DNA from: Arthrobotrys musiformis
Taxonomy: Eukaryota; Ascomycota; Orbiliomycetes; Orbiliales; Orbiliaceae
Length of the DNA stretch: 64,000 nt
Direction: 5' to 3'
NCBI GenBank assembly: GCA_036971715.1
Contig: JAVHJL010000011.1
Coordinates: 558,001-622,000 of the forward strand
Under the pieces are notes generated by a model. That model saw nothing but the letters and a program-made list of their open reading frames with translations, did not search any database and was not told where the DNA came from. Positions 9,620 to 19,064 of the stretch are shown one piece after another (position 1 is the first letter of the stretch; the number at the start of each line of letters is the position of its first letter). Both the position numbers and the translations under genes were made by a program.

Positions 9620-12088
9620 ATGAGGGTGCCGGTCATTGCTATCCATATTCTATGGGCCATCGTATCTGGTCATGTGCTTGCACAGAACTCGACTACGATA
9701 ACCACAATCTTTTTGACGACAAGGCGGACAGAAACAAGAACCTGTTCCCAGCTACAGCTACAACGATGCGAAGATATAGTTTGGAGCCCATTGCTTTCTC
9801 CTACAAGTAGTGGGGCTGCGAGTCCCAGTTCGGCGCTATCGTCATCTAGGAGACCTAGTATTTCCACGGCGTCCCGAGGGACGTCGACCTATTTAACTAG
9901 CACGACAGCTAGTATTTACACGGGGAGTGTAGTAGTTCCGTCATGGAGCTCTGTTTCTGCTCCGACAAGTACGCCGAGTTCGTTCGTTCTACAATCATAT
10001 GATAGCGACTTGCCTGGATCCTATTTCCAGCTTCTATCGGATGGGCGTATCGCCTTAGTCGAGATAGATGCCGCCTCCGCGCCGAGGTTCATACTACAAA
10101 ACGGTCGGCTTCTGACGGCGGAGGAGCCGGTAGAGGCCATATTACTTAGAAGAGCCTCCGTTCAAAAGCGTCAGGACGATGTTTCGCTTGACGATATTGG
10201 GGAACTTCTCCACGAACTTCTTGAGTCTGGGGACATCACAAATACGGATATATTGTCGCGGCTGTTTTTCAACGAGGTGGGATTGTGCTTAGACTACAAT
10301 GGCAAAATTTACAGGCTATATCGTGTAGAGAGAAGTGATGGGGGCTACTATTTGAAAATGGCCGTGTACCCGGGAGCTATTCCGGATGGCTGGTTGCCAG
10401 CCCTAGTAGCACCAATACCACGCTCGCAGAACGCCTCGTCCACGACGACATCGCCATCGTCGGCTTCTGTGACCTCGAGTCTGATTACAAGTTTCAGCTC
10501 GAATTCAATATCTACAGCAGACCGGAATTCATCCGGGGCCAGCGTTCCTTCGAGCGCTAGCGCCGCCACTACCCCTTCCTCGTCAGTGTCGGATTTCTCA
10601 AGCCAGTCTAACTCGGACCTCTCGTCTCCGACCATCTCCTCTTCAAACTCATCGCCTTCAAGCACTTTATCCTCGAGCTCATTGTCGTCTTCCTCATCTT
10701 CGTCTTCTTACTCATCTTCGTCGTCTTCTTCATCTTCTTCTTCATCTTCTTCTTCATCTTCTTCTTCATCTTCTTCTTCATCTTCTTCTTCATCTTCTTC
10801 GTCTTCCCCGTCTTCTTCAGATTCTTCATCATCCTCATCATCATCCTCATCATCATCCTCTTCTTCAAACTCTTCATCCTCCTCTTCTTCTTCAGACTCT
10901 TCGTCGTCGTCCTCAGATTCATCATCATCTTCGTCATCCTCTGATTCGTCGTCGTCCTCAGATTCATCATCATCTTCGTCATCCTCTGATTCGTCGTCGT
11001 CGTCCTCTGATTCTTCACCTTCTTCTTCGTCTTCCTCTGACTCGTCATCATCCTCCGATTCCTCCTCATCTTCATCTTCCTCCTCTTCGTCGTCATTACC
11101 ACCCGCATACGATATAATTACATCTTATAGTCTTCAACCCTTCTGCTCTGAGCTTTTCGATTACCAAGGGAGTACTACAACTACTACTACAACAACGTCA
11201 TGGCTCACAACGACCTACAGTGGTATAACGGCTACATCAGTCATCACAATTACTGAAGATGTTTCACGAGCGGCCGTGAGAGCACGCGCACTAGCTCTTC
11301 CGACACCCACAGAACTTTCTGCGTACAATGCCGACGAGATATCCACCGGTTGCTCCTCTGCTGTCACCTCACCCTCTGCCACCAGCTCTTTCACCGAAAC
11401 ATCGATATCGGAAGTTAGCTCGACTCTTACTTCGACAGTCGGCGCTTTTGGAAGCTACGCTGCTGATATACCTGGATATACTGGCCACCTTTACTTGAAT
11501 ATTTTTGGGAATGATCTAGGATACAATTTGGTCACATCTGACCTTGATGCTGGGTATTATACATTTGACTTAGACACCGACTTAGGTGCTAGCGATGGTT
11601 ATGTTGGAATGTTCCAGGTAGCTCCGGTAGGGGAGGGGGGCAGTGATACGTATCTCCCGATAGGGATCTATGGGACCGACTACATGAATGACCCGGATAA
11701 CTTCATCTACTACCAGACGTACGTACTAATGACCCAGTACGACACCTATTCCGTCCGCCTCCCCGTAATGTGGACCGAGCAAGGCGGAATAGCAATCGAT
11801 AAATCTTCGATTCCCAAAATCGGGCTGGCTGATGGTGATGTGCGGGATACATTCTGGATATGTACGGACTCGACACCGCACTATGTGTTTGTGTATTCGT
11901 CGACGGGGCTGGCGGAGTTCCTTAGTAAGCCGGTGGCGTCGTGTACTACCTTCTCACAATTTTTCCCGTACACGGAAACGACTACGACCAATGATGCAAG
12001 ACAGATGGTGAGGACGGTCGATACTGTACCCCCTCCTACTGCTGCTCCTACAGTTGTCGTCAATCTTGAAAAGGAGTTGTATATGTAG
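9620..12088 (+). CDS. secreted serine-tract mucin/adhesin-like protein, about 822 aa
   Basis: The open frame extends further upstream, but the ATG at 9620 is chosen because it is followed directly by a signal peptide (MRVPVIAIHILWAIVSGHVLA). Residues 20-110 are Ser/Thr-rich. Residues about 120-270 form a compact N-terminal domain (YFQLLSDGRIALVEI, RFILQNGRLLTAEEP). Residues about 270-490 are a Ser/Thr linker that becomes almost pure serine with scattered Asp, Asn and Pro. After it comes a second domain with Thr runs and a GHLYLNIFGNDLGYNLV segment that ends near residue 800. No obvious GPI signal is visible at the C-terminus. The layout of two small domains joined by a heavily O-glycosylatable rod suits a cell-wall or extracellular adhesin. 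It resembles fungal lectin-like/DUF7908-type wall proteins, but I cannot assign the family. The frame is uninterrupted and no intron is needed. Confidence 0.75.
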   Translation: MRVPVIAIHILWAIVSGHVLAQNSTTITTIFLTTRRTETRTCSQLQLQRCEDIVWSPLLSPTSSGAASPSSALSSSRRPSISTASRGTSTYLTSTTASIYTGSVVVPSWSSVSAPTSTPSSFVLQSYDSDLPGSYFQLLSDGRIALVEIDAASAPRFILQNGRLLTAEEPVEAILLRRASVQKRQDDVSLDDIGELLHELLESGDITNTDILSRLFFNEVGLCLDYNGKIYRLYRVERSDGGYYLKMAVYPGAIPDGWLPALVAPIPRSQNASSTTTSPSSASVTSSLITSFSSNSISTADRNSSGASVPSSASAATTPSSSVSDFSSQSNSDLSSPTISSSNSSPSSTLSSSSLSSSSSSSSYSSSSSSSSSSSSSSSSSSSSSSSSSSSSSSSSPSSSDSSSSSSSSSSSSSSSNSSSSSSSSDSSSSSSDSSSSSSSSDSSSSSDSSSSSSSSDSSSSSSDSSPSSSSSSDSSSSSDSSSSSSSSSSSSLPPAYDIITSYSLQPFCSELFDYQGSTTTTTTTTSWLTTTYSGITATSVITITEDVSRAAVRARALALPTPTELSAYNADEISTGCSSAVTSPSATSSFTETSISEVSSTLTSTVGAFGSYAADIPGYTGHLYLNIFGNDLGYNLVTSDLDAGYYTFDLDTDLGASDGYVGMFQVAPVGEGGSDTYLPIGIYGTDYMNDPDNFIYYQTYVLMTQYDTYSVRLPVMWTEQGGIAIDKSSIPKIGLADGDVRDTFWICTDSTPHYVFVYSSTGLAEFLSKPVASCTTFSQFFPYTETTTTNDARQMVRTVDTVPPPTAAPTVVVNLEKELYM
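10680..11097 (+). repeat. trinucleotide tract encoding poly-Ser, with a 45-bp tandem duplication
   Basis: A run of TCN codons (TCT, TCC, TCA, TCG) includes a perfect (TCTTCTTCA)-type array at about 10730-10800. Further on, a 45-bp unit starting GATTCATCATCATC occurs twice, near 10916 and 10961. All expansions are multiples of three, so the frame is kept. It lies inside the Ser-rich protein gene and probably varies in length between strains. Confidence 0.85.
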
Positions 12089-12524
12089 GCTCGCTCCCCG
12101 TTTCGTAGAGTTCTTTTTGTGTACCATACTTTACCTTTACTTAAGTAGTTAGGCATAATCGTAGCTAGATGCTTGGTTTATAAATTTATTGAAGATTTTG
12201 TGCATATGCCGTATTCTCAAATCCAATTTCTTTTTTTTGACTACAATCGATATTCCCAAAAGTGATAATATAGTATACAAAAATGCCTTGCTACCAAAAA
12301 GAATGAATTGTTCATTCGTAACGCTGGCGCTCCAAATGGAGGAGGTTCTCCAATGAGATGCGAGTTAAGAAAGAATGAATAAAAAGATATGTTAGTATCT
12401 CGCTCGCCTAATATATGCAGATGATATGGCCAAATGATCAAGATGGAGATGAAAAACGAAAACCCGAAAACCGAAAACGAAAGAACCGCCTAAAACATAG
12501 CCACCCACGCCGTCTACCTACCCT
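12089..12524. other. short convergent intergenic region
   Basis: About 436 bases between the 3' ends of two convergent genes. It presumably holds both 3' untranslated regions and nothing else that I can see. Confidence 0.5.
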
Positions 12525-14903
12525 TTACAAAAACCCAAACGTCCCCATGCGATCGACTCTAGTCTGCCTCTTCGCCCGCTCCTCGGCACTATCTGCATCA
12601 TGACCGTCAGGACTTTCATACCCTTCCGTCCACTGCATACTCTCAACCCCTCTGACCCCCCCGGTGACTGTTCTCTCATCCTTGAACTTCTGGGCACTCA
12701 TAGAGGCGCTAGCGTTACTATCGCCTCTTCGATGTCCCAATCCAACACTAACACCCCCTTGCTCCCGATTATTCACCGCACCTTCAAGGCTTTCTGCCCA
12801 TTTACACCACCGTTTGATAACTTCGTCTACACGCTTAACACCATCCCTCGTTCCGGGTACCGCAAACCACTCTTTATGAACCGTTTGACAAGTTTCACAT
12901 ACGTGTGGCTTATTGTAGTAATCATCTCTTAATTCGAGATGAATCAACCGCTCGACTCTGTGCGAGAATGGGACCTTCTTAGCTCCTAGACTGGCGGGAG
13001 GGCTGGAGGGTTGTTTCCCGCTTAATGGGGTTTTAGGTATGCTAACGCTCAAACCCGGCGTTCCGGGTGGTGGACTACCCCCCTTTAGCGACACGCTGGA
13101 TGGAGCGTCTTGAAGTGAAACGTATGGGTAGTAACGGAGTAATTGGAGGTTATAACCGCATTGTTGGCTCCACTGGTGTAATCTACGCTGAACATTCTGC
13201 GCTCGTCCAATTTTTAGTAAAACTCTTTTTTCACCGGGTTTGTTGCCCCCCGGTGAGGATGGCGCGGCGCTGATGCTAGCTCCTCGGCTACGTCGGTTGG
13301 AAGTGGGGCTTATAGCGCCACTTTCGTCGTCGTCGTCGTCATCGTAGGGGTCTTCGACTACACGGAAGAGGGCTGCTGAGCCGGGGTCTTTGATGTAGCT
13401 GTTTTTACGGGGCTTGAGGAATCCGTTGCTATTGCTGTTTGGCAAAGGGGGAATGTTGAAACTGCTGACGGTTGGCGGCGCGGATGCGGGGACAGGCAAT
13501 GGTGCGCTTGTGTCGTCTTTCAGCCAGAATATGTAGATGTACCCCGGCATATCCTTCTGTGAAATGGGTTTTCGCATTTCGGAGGTGATTTTGGTGCGGG
13601 TTTTTGCAGAGAGGTGGAGAGGGAGGGTGGGTGATATGGAATTGACGGCTTCATCGGGGAGAGCGATGCTTTCAGCATCGTCGCCATCGGAGTCTTCGTC
13701 TGCGGAGGAGGATGAGAGTTCATCGTCGTCATTGTCGTCTAGGTTGGGTGGGTAGGGCGTTTTGTCCCAGCCGTTGTGGACGTGAATGTTGGGTGGGTAT
13801 TCGGGACGAATTGGGGCGTCGAACTTTAGATGTGGAGGATGGTGGCCAGAAGGGCCTGATGGGGTTTGTTGGACCTGTTGCTGTGGCACTGCCTGGTAGT
13901 TACTCTGGTACGGAGTTGTATTGATTGGAGGAGGAGGTTGATGAGGAGGTCTAACAGATTGCATCTGGGGTGGTACGTGATGCTGCTGCTGCTGCTGCTG
14001 CTGCTGTTGTGCCGGAACATATGGCCTCGGCGGCGGAGTGTCATTGTTATCTTGAAGTGACAGACAGCAAAACAACTGCGCCAGCAACGAATGCCGTTTT
14101 GGCCTATGGCTCTGAGGCCGCGGCGGGGGTGGTTTGAGCTCATTATTCGGAGGGTATGTATCTCCTGGAGCCTCGTCTATCCGTCCCATTGCAGGCGCCG
14201 GAGGGCGGTGTGGTGCGTATTGCTGTTGCACCTGTGATACCCCGTGTGTCCCCGGATGCTGATACTGCTGATACTGGCCGTTCGCCTGCGGTCCCTGAGG
14301 ATATTGAACATGGCCATTCGCATCAGCGCCATAAGGCACCTGGCCATTACTACCCTGCGCGGCCCCATTCTGCTGGTTGTGCAGGGCATCCCAGATCGCA
14401 CCCTGGCTCTCACCAGGCTTTTTGGCATTTTTGACCATCTTTGAATCCTTCTTCACCATCGTACTCTGGCTGACCACCATGACTTCATCGTTGTTCAGCC
14501 GCGTCTCTCTTCTAATAAGAAGCTGGGTCTTTCCAGGCCCAGCCTCGCTATTAGCAGCCTCCGGTCCCAATATAACCTCGACGAGCGAATCAAAGCTGGT
14601 ACGCCCTTGCAGCCGCCTCTTCTTCTGGCTATCCGTTCTATGTAAAACCACAGTGTCGGCTGCTTGGTCCTTGTGCTGCCAGCAAAAGAACGCTTCGGCC
14701 GGGTTAGGTTGGCCACCATTGCCGCTGCCGCTGCCACTACTGGCCGTAGATTTCTTGCCCGCCGGCGCCTTAGCGGTGATATTCCGTCGACATGGCTTCC
14801 CACTACTAATGCTGATGCCACGACAGGTGGTCGCCGGATCTAGGCTGTCGGTTCGCCCAAGACGGGCAGAAAGGGCCTCCGGGGTAGACGCTATGTACGG
14901 CAT
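12525..14903 (-). CDS. T5orf172 / DUF1766 (GIY-YIG-like) domain protein, 792 aa, intronless
   Basis: The frame opens upstream at a TTG; the first ATG (MPYIASTPEALSARLGRTDS) matches the usual beginning of fungal homologues and is taken as the start. An N-terminal Cys/His motif (CRGISISSGKPCRR at about 27-40 and FFCWQHKD at about 72-79) may bind zinc. A long disordered middle follows, with a Gln run (about 299-307), Pro-rich segments and an acidic Asp/Ser cluster. The catalytic-like domain is split by low-complexity inserts: GYIYIFWL at 454-461, LLKIGRA at 562-568 followed by NVQRRLHQW, then HRVERLIHLEL around Glu651, and a CETC pair near 669. These are the GIY, YIG, Arg and Glu elements of the T5orf172 fold. 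Fungal relatives are known as Mug113-like or DUF1766 proteins of unclear role. Nuclease activity is inferred, not shown. Confidence 0.82.
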   Translation of the reverse strand: MPYIASTPEALSARLGRTDSLDPATTCRGISISSGKPCRRNITAKAPAGKKSTASSGSGSGNGGQPNPAEAFFCWQHKDQAADTVVLHRTDSQKKRRLQGRTSFDSLVEVILGPEAANSEAGPGKTQLLIRRETRLNNDEVMVVSQSTMVKKDSKMVKNAKKPGESQGAIWDALHNQQNGAAQGSNGQVPYGADANGHVQYPQGPQANGQYQQYQHPGTHGVSQVQQQYAPHRPPAPAMGRIDEAPGDTYPPNNELKPPPPRPQSHRPKRHSLLAQLFCCLSLQDNNDTPPPRPYVPAQQQQQQQQQHHVPPQMQSVRPPHQPPPPINTTPYQSNYQAVPQQQVQQTPSGPSGHHPPHLKFDAPIRPEYPPNIHVHNGWDKTPYPPNLDDNDDDELSSSSADEDSDGDDAESIALPDEAVNSISPTLPLHLSAKTRTKITSEMRKPISQKDMPGYIYIFWLKDDTSAPLPVPASAPPTVSSFNIPPLPNSNSNGFLKPRKNSYIKDPGSAALFRVVEDPYDDDDDDESGAISPTSNRRSRGASISAAPSSPGGNKPGEKRVLLKIGRAQNVQRRLHQWSQQCGYNLQLLRYYPYVSLQDAPSSVSLKGGSPPPGTPGLSVSIPKTPLSGKQPSSPPASLGAKKVPFSHRVERLIHLELRDDYYNKPHVCETCQTVHKEWFAVPGTRDGVKRVDEVIKRWCKWAESLEGAVNNREQGGVSVGLGHRRGDSNASASMSAQKFKDERTVTGGVRGVESMQWTEGYESPDGHDADSAEERAKRQTRVDRMGTFGFL
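13981..14010. repeat. GCT/CAG microsatellite encoding poly-Gln
   Basis: A run of (TGC)n that reads as CAG/CAA glutamine codons on the minus strand inside the T5orf172 protein gene. It lies in the disordered region, so length changes would be tolerated. Confidence 0.8.
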
Positions 14904-17900
14904 TGTGACGGTTCGAAGCCAGCGATGCGAGCGAGATGTTGTGCAAACGTGAAAGAAGTATGTAATGGAAATGAAGGAACGAGATCGGAACAACCGAGAG
15001 AGGGAAGGGGTTTAACTAATGGCGGGCAGCCAAGTAAACAAAACGCCAGTCAGTCAGCCAAGATGCCCCCTTTAAGCCACCAAGAATACCCCAAAGAACG
15101 GAGGTTATGAGGTGTCAAGAGTCAGTCAGTCACGTACTCACCCATGGATTATACTACAGTATGTGCTGTATATGTAGATATGTCCTCCGCCTAACGGTCC
15201 TATCGTATGGAACTACGTTAGCAAGAGGGACTCAGTCGGTCAGGCAGTCGGTCTATCGATTAGTTCAAGTACTCCAGGAGGTTTGCCTGGAAATACACAC
15301 CCCAATATATAACCCCCCCTTCATATAACGCAGCTGCAAGGCGAGAACTCGAGCATTCCCGATCGAGGCACATCGCCTCACAGCCGTCGACCAACCTACT
15401 TACATATGGACGTACACATCGTGCATGTATACTGTGGAGGCTACATGTAGGTGCAAGTACCATGTACCATGTACACAATGTTGGTGAGCATGCAGCAGCG
15501 GCCAGGGCCTGCGCGAACGAAAGGGGCAAGGGCAACAAGGGCCGAAAAAGCAAGATGCCGTGCGTGTGAGTGGTTGATGTTGAGAGGTTGAGGAGGAAGT
15601 GCTTTGTTAGTGGGACTGCTCCTTTGGCACGCGGAGCCGCCGTCCAAAAATGGCAACTGTACGCGGCCAGCCAAACATGGCCGATTTCCAAATTTGGCAG
15701 GGCGCATAAGCCACAACAGGCTCCTATTGGCTCAGCCACATTTTGACATTTCTGTATCGATAGGCTTCGTCCGTTGCGGAATGTCTCTTGAGAAAATGCA
15801 CGCTGCTCGGATGGAAATAGTAGCCGGGGAGAAGCTTATTTTTCCCTTCACTTTGCAATTGAATCCATGGTACCGATCATGCTATGTGAGTATATGTATG
15901 GGGGCGTCGTGGGAAATTAGCATCAATCACCATACATACATACACAGTCTATTCTGGTGGTCTCGTCAAAGACCTGCATGTGCGTCGATTGTTATGCAAT
16001 GCGAACGCCATTTTCTAATTCAAGTTCAAGGGTATCCGGCAATCGGTCGTTTAAGACTTCTTTTTTTTCGTCTGTTTTTTTTTTTTTTTAAATTTTAAAT
16101 TACCATTAGTGCCGTTGCATTATTATAGCACCTGGAGTTATAGTCGTGATAATAATAACACCGATATCGATATGATATCTTAGTCGGATCCGCCAACCGA
16201 ACTTCTAGCTATGGTACTTGCGATACATATATATAATTTACAGCACAGTGTACAGTATCTACAAGAAACCCATATCATAATTTCAATACCCAGAGACGGT
16301 GCCAAACTCGCCGAGTAGACGGGCTAAGAAGCTTTGAGTTTAAATAGAAACAAAACGATCAGCCAAAGCTGCAGGACGTATGTACGTACATGTAACAGAT
16401 GCTGTATAACCTCGGAGAGCTATTTCAAAAGGCTAGGTTTTTTCCTCTCCAGCTGCAGCTAGGCTACTCGGATTTACCGCTAAATCGACCCACCCATGCA
16501 CAGACTTCCCTCAACCCATGGACCCCATGTCACCCGCATCACTCCATATGTAGACATGTACATATGCATGCATATTTCAAAACAACTTGCGGACCGGCGA
16601 TTGATCAAAAAAAATTGATTAAAATTAAATTTTCGAAAAGGAAGAAAAAGGATAGCCGTCGAAATCAGTCGCGAGAATTGAACGAAAACGAGGCTTTAAA
16701 GCTAAAAACCCGGAAAATGTTGCATTTTGACAATTCTGCCCCGCCAGAAGACGGAGGCATGGCGTACCACCCCGGTCAAAAAAGTGGAAAGGCTATATCT
16801 TATCACAATTATAGGATCGATGGCTAAATGCGATAGTTTAACAAAAAAAGAGTTTCAAGAACTCTAGCTCCCTTATGATGCTGTAAGAGAATCTCCATTT
16901 ACTTCCTGACTTGGGTATATAGACAAGGGAGTATATCGTTATATTACTACGCCATTTCGGCGTCTATCGAAAAGGGTCTGGAACCTTTTGAAGCCACGAG
17001 CTCGGGTTAATAAGCCTTTAGTGCTATAGTACAGTACTTTAAGCTAAGCGTGGGTGCCTTGCTACACCAAGCGATTCCGATGGATAACTTTATATGGCTA
17101 TGATTTTCATCCTTCTCATGATAATCTCCAACCCCACTAAACTAGTACGAAACGGAAACGTCACCCTCTCGTGCTATTCTTTTTTCGAATCCTAAAAGAT
17201 ACATCTTGGAAAAAATAAAATAAAAATAAAAAACGAAACTCTAATATAGACTAAAGAAAAAGGAAACCCATGTAGTTGCTAGTGCTATAGCCCTTTCTAT
17301 GTATGACCATCCCATAAACCGACAAGCCCGAAGACCAGCCACTTTTGAGCCGTACGCCGAATACCAAGTCCTCTATATATCATGCGTCTTCTCTTCGCGC
17401 CTTCTAGCGTCCAAAAACTCGGCGGTGCCCTAGAGGGGAGTAGGGGAGACGATTCCTTGGCTCGATAGTAATGGTCGTAAGACACCCAAGTCTTATAGTA
17501 ACAGGAGTCGATGTCGAACATGTAGTCAGGCTCGTATTATGGTCCGTCTTTTCGCTGGCCCCTTTGCGGGTATTGGTTTGGACGTATCCACTGGGCATTG
17601 TGTACACCTCTATATAGTAAGAGTGCAGCGGTCGATATAGTATATAGTATTCTAAGAGAACACAGTGCCTCTCGGCCGGCTCGATTATAGTATTTTGAAG
17701 GGTTCGATGACGTATTAATTTAAACTAGTTTCTCGGAGTAAGTTTTCTGAAAGGCTAGGGTAGTAGACTCCACAAATAACACTAAATTAGCTAGTATCAC
17801 CAAGAGTAAAATCGGCGGCCTTTTATACCCTATGGCATTCCTAAGCATACCCATTTTTACCAGCCCAACCCTTTTCCTCCCACACATTTTGTTTCGGCAA

Positions 17901-19064
17901 GCATGCCATCGGCTACCCGGTTTGTAAACTCCATCCAGTACGTGATAGAAATCCCGGCCAAGGGCGGGTACTTACGTATCCGGCGACATCTGTATGTATG
18001 CAACCACCTTTTCGTGTGTATCAGATTCAGGTTGTTTTAGATTCGATTCCGTCTTTGATATGAACTGAAGTAACTATCCACAACCGTCTATGGACCTGGA
18101 TCAGAAAGTACTGTTAACGGTAACTCGATTAAAAATAGAATTAGAACTGCACATCCGCACAACCGAGTTTCAAATCTGTGTAGTAGATCTGCAATAGTAG
18201 ATAAGAACATTTCGCTTTAGCGAATTCACGTTTCGTAGTATATATATATATATTTCTTTGCGTCTAGTACTAGTCTGAGACAAAATATCTGGTATGCATG
18301 CTGATCAATCTAATCCCGACCTCGACACTAGCCCGTACAACCAGTCTTGGCAAGGAACCCACTTGTTGCCAGAAAAAAATACAACATCTGCAACAAAACC
18401 TCAGCCGACGATATGGGCAGTTAATATAATTCAGCAGGCACACAAAAAACGAAAGAATCTACCTTTTCTATCAGAGTCCTCGCAGCCTCGTTGAACTTAA
18501 AACTCGGGGCTAACAATTATCCCTCAGCATGCACGGTTGTCGATGCCGCCCAATCAGGCAAGAATATCAAACGCAGATATGCTGTATGCATGTTGAGTTT
18601 TCCTTGCAGTACAGTGCAGGAGCTGGGAAACCAGATTGAATTACGCATATTATAGTTATCAAGGTTTGTAGAAGTTATATGGGCGATATCCAACCAATTA
18701 AAATAATATGTGGATGGCAACTTGCATACATATCTATCCCACGGATTATACTCCAGGCGTGAAAAGCGGGGACGGAAACTTTTGAGGAGGCACTCCGAGC
18801 CCATAACAAATCCCTAGCCTATTGGTTAGATATCACCGATACAAGTTTGATAGTTCTGGAAGATCTTGTGATCTGACCTCAGCTTGAAAATATCTAGCCC
18901 CGAGGCCGAAAAAAAAAGATCTATATATAAAGCGAAATCCCCTAGAACACGTCCTTGCTATTGACCTTCGTCAGGCCATCAACTTTGAGCCCCCCAGATC
19001 AATTGAACACGGATCCTGATTCCTTATCCCAACTTCGCAGACCATAATATTGGTTCCTTTCCAA
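14904..19064. other. gene-free stretch with simple repeats
   Basis: About 4.2 kb without a supported gene. It holds TACATACA/ATGTAC-type simple sequence (about 15,420-15,480 and 15,930-15,960), a 15-base T run (16,075-16,089) and an A/T-rich patch near 17,215. The open frames here are short and lack family features. I searched by eye for tRNA T-loops and found none. Confidence 0.4.

Noticed and set aside
10608..11108. 166-residue Lys/Met/Arg-rich frame on the minus strand
   Set aside because: It is the reverse complement of the serine tract and is open only because TCN repeats have no stop on the other strand.
15260..15739. 159-residue Cys/Ala-rich minus-strand frame
   Set aside because: It has no coherent domain and an overlapping open plus frame of similar length. 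It reads as chance in GC-rich sequence.
16870..16910. ATGATGC ... CTGA resembling C/D snoRNA boxes
   Set aside because: The C box mismatches RUGAUGA, no terminal stem is seen and the spacing is too short.
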